Below the pieces are notes generated by a model. It worked only from the letters and a program-made list of their open reading frames with translations. It was not told the origin of the DNA and made no database searches. Positions 42,587 to 50,554 of a stretch of DNA of 64,000 nucleotides are shown piece by piece (within the stretch, counting starts at the first letter, position 1; each line of letters starts with the position of its first letter). A program made the position numbers and the translations under genes. Source of the DNA: an uncultured Collinsella sp. (GTDB lineage Bacteria; Actinomycetota; Coriobacteriia; Coriobacteriales; Coriobacteriaceae); contig CABUNB010000005.1 in assembly GCA_902492755.1 (NCBI GenBank), positions 1 to 64,000 of the forward strand. Reading direction: 5' to 3'.

Positions 42587-45500
42587 ATGCTTGATCGCCG
42601 TTCGTTACTTGTCGCCGGAGCGTCCTCGTTAGCGAGCATTATGTTGCCTCGCGTGCCGGGAAGCGAAAATGCCTTCCTGCTGCCGTTCACGCCCACCGCG
42701 GCCTATGCCGACGAAGAAGACCCCTTCAAGGTCCTGGTGCTCTCGCGCACCATGTTCGGCGTGGTGGTGGTCGACGTCGCCAACAAGAATACGCCTATCG
42801 CAGGCGCCAAGGTCACGCTCACGTCGCGCTACGCCGCAGGCAAGCAGCTCGCCGCCACGACCGATGAAGAAGGCACGGCCATCTTTGAGGTCGCCCCTCT
42901 TTCGGAAGGCTACGTGGACGAGGCAACGCTTCTCGACGCGTACGACTTTAACGGCGGCATCTCCATTAGCATGGCGGGCTACCGCGATGTCGAGATTCCC
43001 CTTGCGCGTATCCAGGGCGGCACCGCCATAACCGCACCCACACGTCCGCTCTCCGATGGCGAGCCGTACTTCCGCCAGCTCACGTTCGACGAATGGGACA
43101 TCCAGTACGCCGACGCCACGTTTATGGCAATGCCAGCGGACGAAGCGGCAAACGACCAGCCCGACACGCACGCTTTTACCGTGCAGGCTCATCTGCCGCA
43201 GGGCGGGCAGGCAACATTGCATATCAATAAAGTGATGCCCGCTGCGGGCAGCTCAACCGAAACCGTCACGCAGATTGGTCAGATCAAGGCCAGCGCATCG
43301 GGCGTGGACAATCTGGCGACATTCACGCTGGAAGACAAGTTCCTCGATGCAGCGTCGAGCCTTCTGGAAGAAGGATGCAAGTTGCGCTTTGTCCTCGACT
43401 ACCAGGGCAAGACCTACACACTCTCCTCCCCCATGGCCGTTGTCACTGCGCCGGCCGCAAAGGCAGAATCGGGCTCGACCACTATCGTCCCCACTACCAT
43501 GGACCAAGAGATCACTCCGTTTGATTTCCCCGCGGCGTTTCCCGGCATCGGCGGCAATAAGTTCACGTGCTGGATGCCCACATTTCCGATCCTCTTCGAT
43601 TTCTCGTTTGCTGGATACGTGCTGTTTGGCGGAGGATACAAACCAGCCAGCTATATGAACGATTCGGGCAATCCGGATCCGGAGTACTGGAAGAAGTCGC
43701 CGCGCGAGTCGGGCGCCAAGCAGGCAAACCGCTACCTCGACGAGATGGAGGGGAAGTGGAATCAGTACAAGAGTATGAGTGCCGGTTCGGGCACCGACCC
43801 AAGAAACACCAAGCTCCTTCGCCACCATTGCACGCCGCTGTTCACGATGGATATCGCCACACAGCTGTACGGCTCGCTCGCCTACGATTGGGTGGGCAAA
43901 ACCTGGGGTGACAACAACGACCCCGCATACGGCAATATCAAGGCCCTCTTCCAGGTAAGAACCGACCTCAATTGGACCGAGCAGTTTACCCTAGGACCGG
44001 TGCCGTTTTTCCTAAACGTCAACCCCTGGGTGCTGGCAAAACTGGCGCTCGCCGTGGGTGCCCACACGCACGGCAGCGGCGCGGCGTTTTTTAAAAACAT
44101 ATCGCTCGACTATTCAAACACCTCGGGCTCATTCACCATCCAGATCGGGCTTGCCGTCACCTTTGGCGCCGGCGTTGCAGGCGTCGCTTCGTCTGCCGTG
44201 CGCGGCGCCGCATCCCTCACGCTGTTCATTGGGTACGAGAAGGCAGATGGACACCAGCTTCCGCGGCTGCGTGTAGGTGCAGACGTCGATGTCGATGTGA
44301 TACTCCAGTTCGTAATGTTCAAGTGGACCACCAAGGCTTGGTCGGGGTCGTGGCCCACACTCATCGATTCGTGGAATATGTCGGTGAACAATGGCGACCA
44401 GTATGTGCTCCAGCGCTCTGAGCTCGCATTGGGTGGAGATACGCCCTACACGCTGGATGCCCGCTTCGGCACGCCCGGCAACGCCGAGGCAGGTGGTGTG
44501 CCGCAGTTTATCGCGTCGGCCACCATCGTCACCAACGCCGAGCTGCTCGCACGCGCCGAGGTTAAGGCCACTGCCGTAAACGTCGCGCCCGTCGTGCGCG
44601 ATTGGGACCGATCGGTCGCGCGCATTGAGCTCGAGGCAGATGCAGAAAGCGACGACACGGGACAGATCGAGCATTTCGTCCATGCACTGATAGGGAACGA
44701 CGAAAACGCCGCGCCGATGTACGAGTACACCTATATCGGGCAGGCGACGAACGCTGTTGCGGACCCCAACGCCAATTCTGCCGGTGTATCGGAGGACGAG
44801 CGTGGCGGCATCAAACCCTCGAGCGACAACGTACTGTTTACTGGCGTGCTCAGCGAAGCTCACATGAAACTGGCAATTATCGCCGGCGTAGAATGCCTGT
44901 TCCGCATCGCCTCGGTGCGCTACGGCGACAATGGCCGCTCGCGCCTGGTGGTGCACGCAAAGGCAAACGGCACGTGGTCCGCTCCCACGCCCGTGGACTT
45001 CCCCCTTGGCTTTGGCGAGGGCGACGTGGAGCGCGACGGCATATACGATTACGACTTCGACGTGGTGGAATATACGGACGGAAGAGGAAACCAGGACGCC
45101 TACGTGCTGCTGGTCTCGGGCGAGCGCCGCGACGGCGACAACACCCTTTTCGATGTGGCGAGCACATCCGGCATACTGTCCGTTGTGCGCCTGCGCATAA
45201 GCAACGGCGGAGTTCGCGTGGTGTCGCATACGTCATGGCGCAGCATTTCGCGCGGCCGCCTGCAAGAGGATGGCTACCATTGCCTGCAGTGCCCACGCAT
45301 CACGGTGGGCAAGACGCTGGTCGACGGGCGCCTGTCGGGTGCCTACCTCCACCGCCGCGGAGCCACCGCAGAGAAGGCGCTCGGCAGCGAGGCTGAGGTT
45401 GCGCTGGAGTGCTTTACCCTGTGGTCGGACGTTTCGGGCGACAGCCTGACGTTCCGCCAAGTTCTCCGCTTTCCGCAAGCACCGTCGAGTATCGAGCTGG

Positions 45501-46954
45501 GCGAGCCCGAGAATATCAACGGCAAAATGGTGACGCCCGTTGCGTACGAGACCGCAGACGGTTGCGGCTGCGCATCGTACGCCGTGATTGGCCAGTCCAT
45601 TGCGGGCTGGGGCGTTATGCCACCAGACGCCACGGTACCCCATGCGGTGCCGTGGCCACAGCATTCGGGCTTTTTGGCCACTGTCAACGAGCAGCTGCAG
45701 CATATTACTTGGACGCGAGGCGCATCGGCATTTGCAACGCAGCCCGTGGGCGCCGCAGGCTGTGGCCCGGCATCGTTTAGCGTAAGCAACAACGGCAGGT
45801 GCGTGCTCTATGTAGAGAACACCGATGGCAAGGTGGGACAAACCTACGACGAAGAAGGCAACCCGGTAGCAGTGATGGGCAAGCACTTCCGCATCTTCGC
45901 CAGCACCTTGGCAGGCGATCTGTTCACGGAGCCGTTCGTGATGTGCGAGCTGGACCATCCCGTCGATCAGATAACGACATTTTTGACGTCGGGAGGCATG
46001 CTCTCCGCGCTCGCCACGCACATTGTGAGCGCGGAGAAGAGCGAGGCAGAGCTGCACGGCATCGAAGTACCCTTGGTAGCGTGTGCCACTCCGACGGGCG
46101 CGGTCGCTACCTCGGGCGCGGTGGTGCCCGGAGCAGCAGGCGAATCCTTCATGGTCACGGTGCGAAACGACGGCAACACCTTACTGACCGCCGGCACGAT
46201 CGATCTGTACCGAGAGGGCTCCAGCCAGCCGTTCTCCAGCGCATCCATCGGATTCGGAGCGAACGCACGCATGGCTTCTACCTACGATCCAGAGCTTGCC
46301 GAAGACGCTTCGGCCAACGACATGGCACACGTGAAGTACGCGCTCGAGACGCTGGGCACACGTTTTGCAACGCACCCGCTGGTAGCCGACAACGGCAACG
46401 CCGTGCTGGCACCGGGTTGCACGGCACAGTTCCGCATGAGCTTCGCCATCCCCGAGAGTTGGAGCGACGAAGTGGGCAAACGCGTAACGCTGTATGCGAA
46501 GGCGCGTAATCTGGTGGCGCTCGATCCCGTGACGCTCGAGGAAATTCGACCGGGCGCAAACTCGACGCTGGGCGCCATTCTGCACGAGCTTCATGTGCCC
46601 GACGCGACATGCGAACGCTCAGAAGTTCAGGTCGGCGTATGCGACAGCGCGGATACGACAGGGCTTCACGACGCCCCGATGACAGTAGACGGCGATGGTG
46701 GCTCGAGTGGAGGTGGTTCCGACGGAAGCAGCTCCGGTGGCGGCAGTGGCTCTGTCAGCGGCAAGGACCACGGCAATAACAAGCGCTCCGGAAAAGCGGG
46801 CGCGCTTGCGGGCACGGGCGATGTCAACGCTCCCCTTACGGCAACCGCCGCAGCACTCGCCGCGGCAGGCGCCGGCCTTGTCGCCTACAGCGCCCGCCGC
46901 ACGGCGCTCGAAACCGACACCGCCAATGAGGTCAATTCGGATAAGCCTCGCTAG
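42587..46954 (+). CDS. Large cell-surface protein with C-terminal sorting signal
   Basis: A 1455-residue exported protein. The N-terminus has RRSLLVAGASSLASIMLP and ends PTAAYADEED, a possible Tat-type signal. Residues about 35-130 form an Ig-like/carboxypeptidase-regulatory module (VVVDVANKNTPIAGAKVTLT). The middle is beta-rich with no family I recognise; aromatic segments near 320-450 could be a carbohydrate or lipid contact. The C-terminus has a Gly/Ser linker, LAGTGD, a hydrophobic helix and RR, matching an LPxTG-like sortase substrate. GGGAG precedes the ATG. It could be an adhesin or enzyme; no catalytic motif was seen. Confidence 0.8.
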   Translation: MLDRRSLLVAGASSLASIMLPRVPGSENAFLLPFTPTAAYADEEDPFKVLVLSRTMFGVVVVDVANKNTPIAGAKVTLTSRYAAGKQLAATTDEEGTAIFEVAPLSEGYVDEATLLDAYDFNGGISISMAGYRDVEIPLARIQGGTAITAPTRPLSDGEPYFRQLTFDEWDIQYADATFMAMPADEAANDQPDTHAFTVQAHLPQGGQATLHINKVMPAAGSSTETVTQIGQIKASASGVDNLATFTLEDKFLDAASSLLEEGCKLRFVLDYQGKTYTLSSPMAVVTAPAAKAESGSTTIVPTTMDQEITPFDFPAAFPGIGGNKFTCWMPTFPILFDFSFAGYVLFGGGYKPASYMNDSGNPDPEYWKKSPRESGAKQANRYLDEMEGKWNQYKSMSAGSGTDPRNTKLLRHHCTPLFTMDIATQLYGSLAYDWVGKTWGDNNDPAYGNIKALFQVRTDLNWTEQFTLGPVPFFLNVNPWVLAKLALAVGAHTHGSGAAFFKNISLDYSNTSGSFTIQIGLAVTFGAGVAGVASSAVRGAASLTLFIGYEKADGHQLPRLRVGADVDVDVILQFVMFKWTTKAWSGSWPTLIDSWNMSVNNGDQYVLQRSELALGGDTPYTLDARFGTPGNAEAGGVPQFIASATIVTNAELLARAEVKATAVNVAPVVRDWDRSVARIELEADAESDDTGQIEHFVHALIGNDENAAPMYEYTYIGQATNAVADPNANSAGVSEDERGGIKPSSDNVLFTGVLSEAHMKLAIIAGVECLFRIASVRYGDNGRSRLVVHAKANGTWSAPTPVDFPLGFGEGDVERDGIYDYDFDVVEYTDGRGNQDAYVLLVSGERRDGDNTLFDVASTSGILSVVRLRISNGGVRVVSHTSWRSISRGRLQEDGYHCLQCPRITVGKTLVDGRLSGAYLHRRGATAEKALGSEAEVALECFTLWSDVSGDSLTFRQVLRFPQAPSSIELGEPENINGKMVTPVAYETADGCGCASYAVIGQSIAGWGVMPPDATVPHAVPWPQHSGFLATVNEQLQHITWTRGASAFATQPVGAAGCGPASFSVSNNGRCVLYVENTDGKVGQTYDEEGNPVAVMGKHFRIFASTLAGDLFTEPFVMCELDHPVDQITTFLTSGGMLSALATHIVSAEKSEAELHGIEVPLVACATPTGAVATSGAVVPGAAGESFMVTVRNDGNTLLTAGTIDLYREGSSQPFSSASIGFGANARMASTYDPELAEDASANDMAHVKYALETLGTRFATHPLVADNGNAVLAPGCTAQFRMSFAIPESWSDEVGKRVTLYAKARNLVALDPVTLEEIRPGANSTLGAILHELHVPDATCERSEVQVGVCDSADTTGLHDAPMTVDGDGGSSGGGSDGSSSGGGSGSVSGKDHGNNKRSGKAGALAGTGDVNAPLTATAAALAAAGAGLVAYSARRTALETDTANEVNSDKPR

Positions 46955-47006
46955 CTCCTAGTTACTTTTGTGAGAGACGCCAACTCGGCTCATCGAACAT
47001 CAAAAT

Positions 47007-47036
47007 GGGCTGGCCCCGATAACTCGGAGCCAGTCC
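47007..47036. terminator. Hairpin between convergent genes
   Basis: GGGCTGGCCCCGA and TCGGAGCCAGTCC form a long stem with one or two mismatches between the surface-protein and lipoprotein genes. Confidence 0.65.
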
Positions 47037-47087
47037 TGAGTCGCCTGACGTAAGAATCGCGGCGTTACTTGAGCTTCAGTGCCTCCA

Positions 47088-48080
47088 TCATGGGCACGGC
47101 GGCATCCCAGTCGATCTTCCAGCCGATCGACACGCGGACGGTTCACCCGTTGCGGGAGCCGTCGCAAACAGCGTATGACCGTTGTCGGGACCGGTAAAGC
47201 GCAGCCACGTTATGCCGTTGCACTCGACCTGGTCGGTTGTTGTCTCCTTGCCTTCGTAGACCTGCTCTAGGCTTGCAACCTCTTCCTCCGGCGAGCGCGG
47301 GAAGATGCTGATGTTCAGGCGTCCTCCAGTCTCGTCGTGGAAGAAGTTTGCCTTTTCGCGCTCTTCGTCGGACGTATCCAGCGTGTACCCATCGGCGGCC
47401 TCGATGCTGTACGATGCGCAGTCGATGCCCGTTAAATCTGCCTTCTCGCCAGAATCGGCCACGCCGCCGGCCGCCTTGAACTCCTTGGTCTCGCAGTCTG
47501 TGGTGTCAAAGTGCATGGCCTCATGATTCTTGGCGGGGGCGTAAGCGTCTACGAACTCGACAGTGATGGGCCCGTAGTACGCCGTCTTGGGCGCCCAGAA
47601 ATACACGTACTCAACGGTCTCGCCCGGACCGATATCTGGCCTCTCGGAAAGGTCAATTCCCTTGTGCAGATCATCGGGAGCCTCGCTTGCAACGTAGTCG
47701 AGCACGGCCGCCTTGCCGGAAGTAAACAACGGGTCGCCTGCCTCAAGATCGCCCTGGGCAGCATGCACGTTAAAGGAACTGAACGTCCTGTTCTTTGTGT
47801 TGTTGTTGGTAATCTTGATGTGCAGGTAAAAGCCGTCCTGCTTCTTGGCATCACCGCGATAGAACGTACCGTGAGCCACCGACTCATAGGTAATACCTGC
47901 CACCTCGACCGTCTGCGACTCATAGGCCTTGGCCTTCTTGGATTTCTCCTGCACAGGTGCGCTCCCGCCCGAGCCACTCGGCACATTACCGCCGCAGCCG
48001 GCAAGCGTACAAGCCAACACAGCCGAAAGCGTCACGGTGGGAATTCCTAACAGCAGCTTCTTCGTCATGGGCTTCATCAT
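47088..48080 (-). CDS. DUF5067-like lipoprotein with a 3' frameshift
   Basis: A 330-residue lipoprotein as read (lipobox CTLAGC; Gly/Ser-rich stretch; then an Ig-like domain with YLHIKITNNNTKNRTFSSFN and GPGETVEYVYFWAP). The final residues SACRSAGRSTGMPPCP look unnatural. Shifting by one base at about 47134 gives instead VSIGWKIDWDAAVPMMEALK ending LK at a TAA at 47065, a much better C-terminus. A single G is probably missing from GCGTG. ATG 48080 follows AAAGGAG. Confidence 0.75.
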   Translation of the reverse strand: MMKPMTKKLLLGIPTVTLSAVLACTLAGCGGNVPSGSGGSAPVQEKSKKAKAYESQTVEVAGITYESVAHGTFYRGDAKKQDGFYLHIKITNNNTKNRTFSSFNVHAAQGDLEAGDPLFTSGKAAVLDYVASEAPDDLHKGIDLSERPDIGPGETVEYVYFWAPKTAYYGPITVEFVDAYAPAKNHEAMHFDTTDCETKEFKAAGGVADSGEKADLTGIDCASYSIEAADGYTLDTSDEEREKANFFHDETGGRLNISIFPRSPEEEVASLEQVYEGKETTTDQVECNGITWLRFTGPDNGHTLFATAPATGEPSACRSAGRSTGMPPCP

Positions 48081-48511
48081 CCTCACCGCTCCTTTCGGCT
48101 TGCAGCTCATCCGTTGCCCGAGTCGCAAGTCGGCTCCGTGGCATCGGCTTCCACTATGAGCGTATGACGAAACGCGGCGCCGGCGAAGTGACCCACGGCC
48201 CAAATAACGACCCGCCAGCGTTCCTTATGGGCCAAAGGGACTCGCACACGCACGCCCGTGGCCCATAAAACGAGACGCTTGTCCCAATGTTCGATTCGAT
48301 CCATCCGCAAACAAGGTAGGGCGCCTCCAGCCGCCTTCAAACTTACTCGGACAGAACCGACTCGGTTTTGTCCGAGTAAGCTCTTTCCATCCTAAGTTCG
48401 AACGGTTGTTCGATGGATTTCGTGTTGGTTGGAATCGCCTATGGGCTTGGCTATGCTACCTTGACTATCTATATGACTTAAACGCAGCAAAGGAGCACCG
48501 AGAGAGCGAGT
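48081..48511. other. Divergent intergenic region with two hairpins and a LexA-like box
   Basis: It contains a stem TTATGGGCCA/TGGCCCATAA (48225-48268), a stronger hairpin CTTACTCGGACA/TGTCCGAGTAAG (48350-48380) and a LexA-like palindrome at 48398. No protein-coding gene is visible. Confidence 0.6.
48398..48413. promoter_or_regulatory. LexA-like (SOS) box upstream of the topoisomerase operon
   Basis: TCGAACGGTTGTTCGA consists of perfect TCGAAC/GTTCGA arms around four bases, the Gram-positive/actinobacterial LexA box pattern (CGAAC-N4-GTTCG). It lies about 100 bp upstream of the subunit B start. Confidence 0.6.
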
Positions 48512-50509
48512 ATGGCAAAAAACACCGCAAACTATGGTAACGACAGCATCCGCCAGCTCAAAGACGAGGAACGCGTACGTCTTCGCCCTGCCGTTATCTT
48601 TGGCTCGGACGGACTCGATGGCTGCGCGCATGCCGCCTTCGAGATTCTGTCCAACGCCGTTGACGAGGCACGCCAGGGCTACGGCAAGCTCATCACCCTT
48701 ACCGCCTTTCGCGATGGCTCCATTCAGGTAGAGGATAACGGCCGTGGCTGCCCGCTCGACTGGAACCCTTCCGAGAAGCGCTTTAACTGGGAGCTCGTCT
48801 TCTGCGAGCTCTACGCCGGCGGCAAGTACAACAACAACCAGGGCGGCGACTACGACTTCTCGCTCGGTACCAACGGCCTGGGCTCGTGCGCGACCCAGTA
48901 CGCATCCGAGTACATGGACGTCACGGTTTGGCGCGACGGCAACAAGTACTCCCTGCACTTTAAGAAGGGCAAGGTCGTCGGTGCCAAAAAGAAGGCACTC
49001 GAGATTGAGCCCAGCAACGAGGACCGTACCGGCACCACCATCAAGTGGCGCCCCGATCTTGAAGTCTTTACCTCCATCAGCATCCCCCACGATTGGTATC
49101 GCGAGACCATGCGCCGCCAGGCCGTGGTCAACGCCAACGTGACCTTCCGCCTGCGCATCGAGGGCGACGATGGCGAATTTACCGAAGAGGATTTTTGCTA
49201 CCCCAAGGGCATCGAGGACTACGTGCTCGAGAAGGTCGGTACCGACTACCTTACCGAGCCCTTCTTTATCGAGGCCGACCGTCGCGGTCGCGATCGCGAG
49301 GACCTGCCCGATTATAACGTAAAAATCACCGCGTGCATGTGCTTCTCGCGCACCTTCATGATGCAGGAGTACTACCACAACTCATCGTGGCTCGAGAACG
49401 GCGGCTCGCCGGAGAAAGCGGCTCGTAGTGCTCTGACCAGCGCCATCGATGCCTACATTAAGCAACAGGGCAAGTACAACAAAAACGAGAGCGGCATTAA
49501 GTGGCAGGACGTCCAGGACTGTCTGGTACTAGTGACCAACTGCTTCTCCACCCAGACGTCTTACGAAAACCAGACTAAGAAGGCCATCAACAACCGCTTT
49601 ATCCAGCAGGCCATGACTGCCTTCTTTAAGGAGCGCCTCTCGACCTACTTGATCGAGAACAAGGACGCCGCCAATAAGATTATGGAGCAGGTGCTCATCA
49701 ACAAGCGTTCACGCGAGAATGCCGAGAAGACGCGCCAGAGCATCAAGACCAACCTGCAGCAAAAGACCGACATGGCCAACCGCGTGCAGAAGTTCATCGA
49801 CTGCCGCTCCAAGGACAAGAGCCGCCGCGAGATCTACATCGTAGAGGGCGACTCGGCAGCAGGCGCCATTCGCACCTCGCGCGATGCCGAGTTCCAGGGC
49901 GTTATGCCCGTCCGCGGTAAGATCCTCAACTGCCTGAAGGAGGACTACCCGCGCATCTTTAAGTCCGACATCATCATGGACCTCATGCGCGTGCTGGGCT
50001 GCGGCGTGGAAATCAAAGACAAGCGCATCAAGAACCTCGGCGCCTTCGACCTGGACAACCTCAACTGGAACAAGGTCATCATCTGTACGGACGCCGACGT
50101 CGACGGTTACCACATCCGCACGCTCGTGCTCACCATGCTCTACCGCCTGGTGCCCACGCTTATCGACGAGGGCTACGTGTATATCGCCGAGTCGCCGCTC
50201 TACGAGATCAACTGCAAAGAGAAGACCTACTTTGCCTACACCGAGCTCGAAAAGAACGGCATCCTCAAAGAGATCGGCGACCAGAAGTGTTCCATCAACC
50301 GCTCCAAGGGTCTTGGTGAAAACGATCCGGACATGATGTGGCTCACCACCATGAACCCCGAGACGCGCCGTCTGATCAAGGTGGAGCCCGAGGACGTCAC
50401 CAAGATGGAGACCATGTTCAACCTTTTGCTGGGCAACGACGAGGCAGGCCGCAAGCGCCATATCTCTGAGCACGGCAAGGAATACCTGGACCAGCTGGAC
50501 CTGCAATAG
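48512..50509 (+). CDS. Divergent type IIA topoisomerase subunit B
   Basis: A 665-residue GHKL/Toprim protein. ATP-site motifs are EILSNAVDEA, VEDNGRGCP and FSLGTNGLGSCATQYAS; the last replaces the HGVG of ordinary GyrB/ParE by NGLG, the form seen in T4 and eukaryotic topo II. Toprim motifs are YIVEGDSAAGA, VRGKILN and TDADVDGYHIR, and the C-terminal element is RSKGLGENDPDMMW. No GyrB-type insert is present. It forms an operon with subunit A (45-bp gap). Whether it decatenates (topo IV role) or is specialised is undetermined. Confidence 0.9.
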   Translation: MAKNTANYGNDSIRQLKDEERVRLRPAVIFGSDGLDGCAHAAFEILSNAVDEARQGYGKLITLTAFRDGSIQVEDNGRGCPLDWNPSEKRFNWELVFCELYAGGKYNNNQGGDYDFSLGTNGLGSCATQYASEYMDVTVWRDGNKYSLHFKKGKVVGAKKKALEIEPSNEDRTGTTIKWRPDLEVFTSISIPHDWYRETMRRQAVVNANVTFRLRIEGDDGEFTEEDFCYPKGIEDYVLEKVGTDYLTEPFFIEADRRGRDREDLPDYNVKITACMCFSRTFMMQEYYHNSSWLENGGSPEKAARSALTSAIDAYIKQQGKYNKNESGIKWQDVQDCLVLVTNCFSTQTSYENQTKKAINNRFIQQAMTAFFKERLSTYLIENKDAANKIMEQVLINKRSRENAEKTRQSIKTNLQQKTDMANRVQKFIDCRSKDKSRREIYIVEGDSAAGAIRTSRDAEFQGVMPVRGKILNCLKEDYPRIFKSDIIMDLMRVLGCGVEIKDKRIKNLGAFDLDNLNWNKVIICTDADVDGYHIRTLVLTMLYRLVPTLIDEGYVYIAESPLYEINCKEKTYFAYTELEKNGILKEIGDQKCSINRSKGLGENDPDMMWLTTMNPETRRLIKVEPEDVTKMETMFNLLLGNDEAGRKRHISEHGKEYLDQLDLQ

Positions 50510-50554
50510 CAGCAAATCGATAACGACGGCCCATAAGAAGTTCAAGAGGATATC

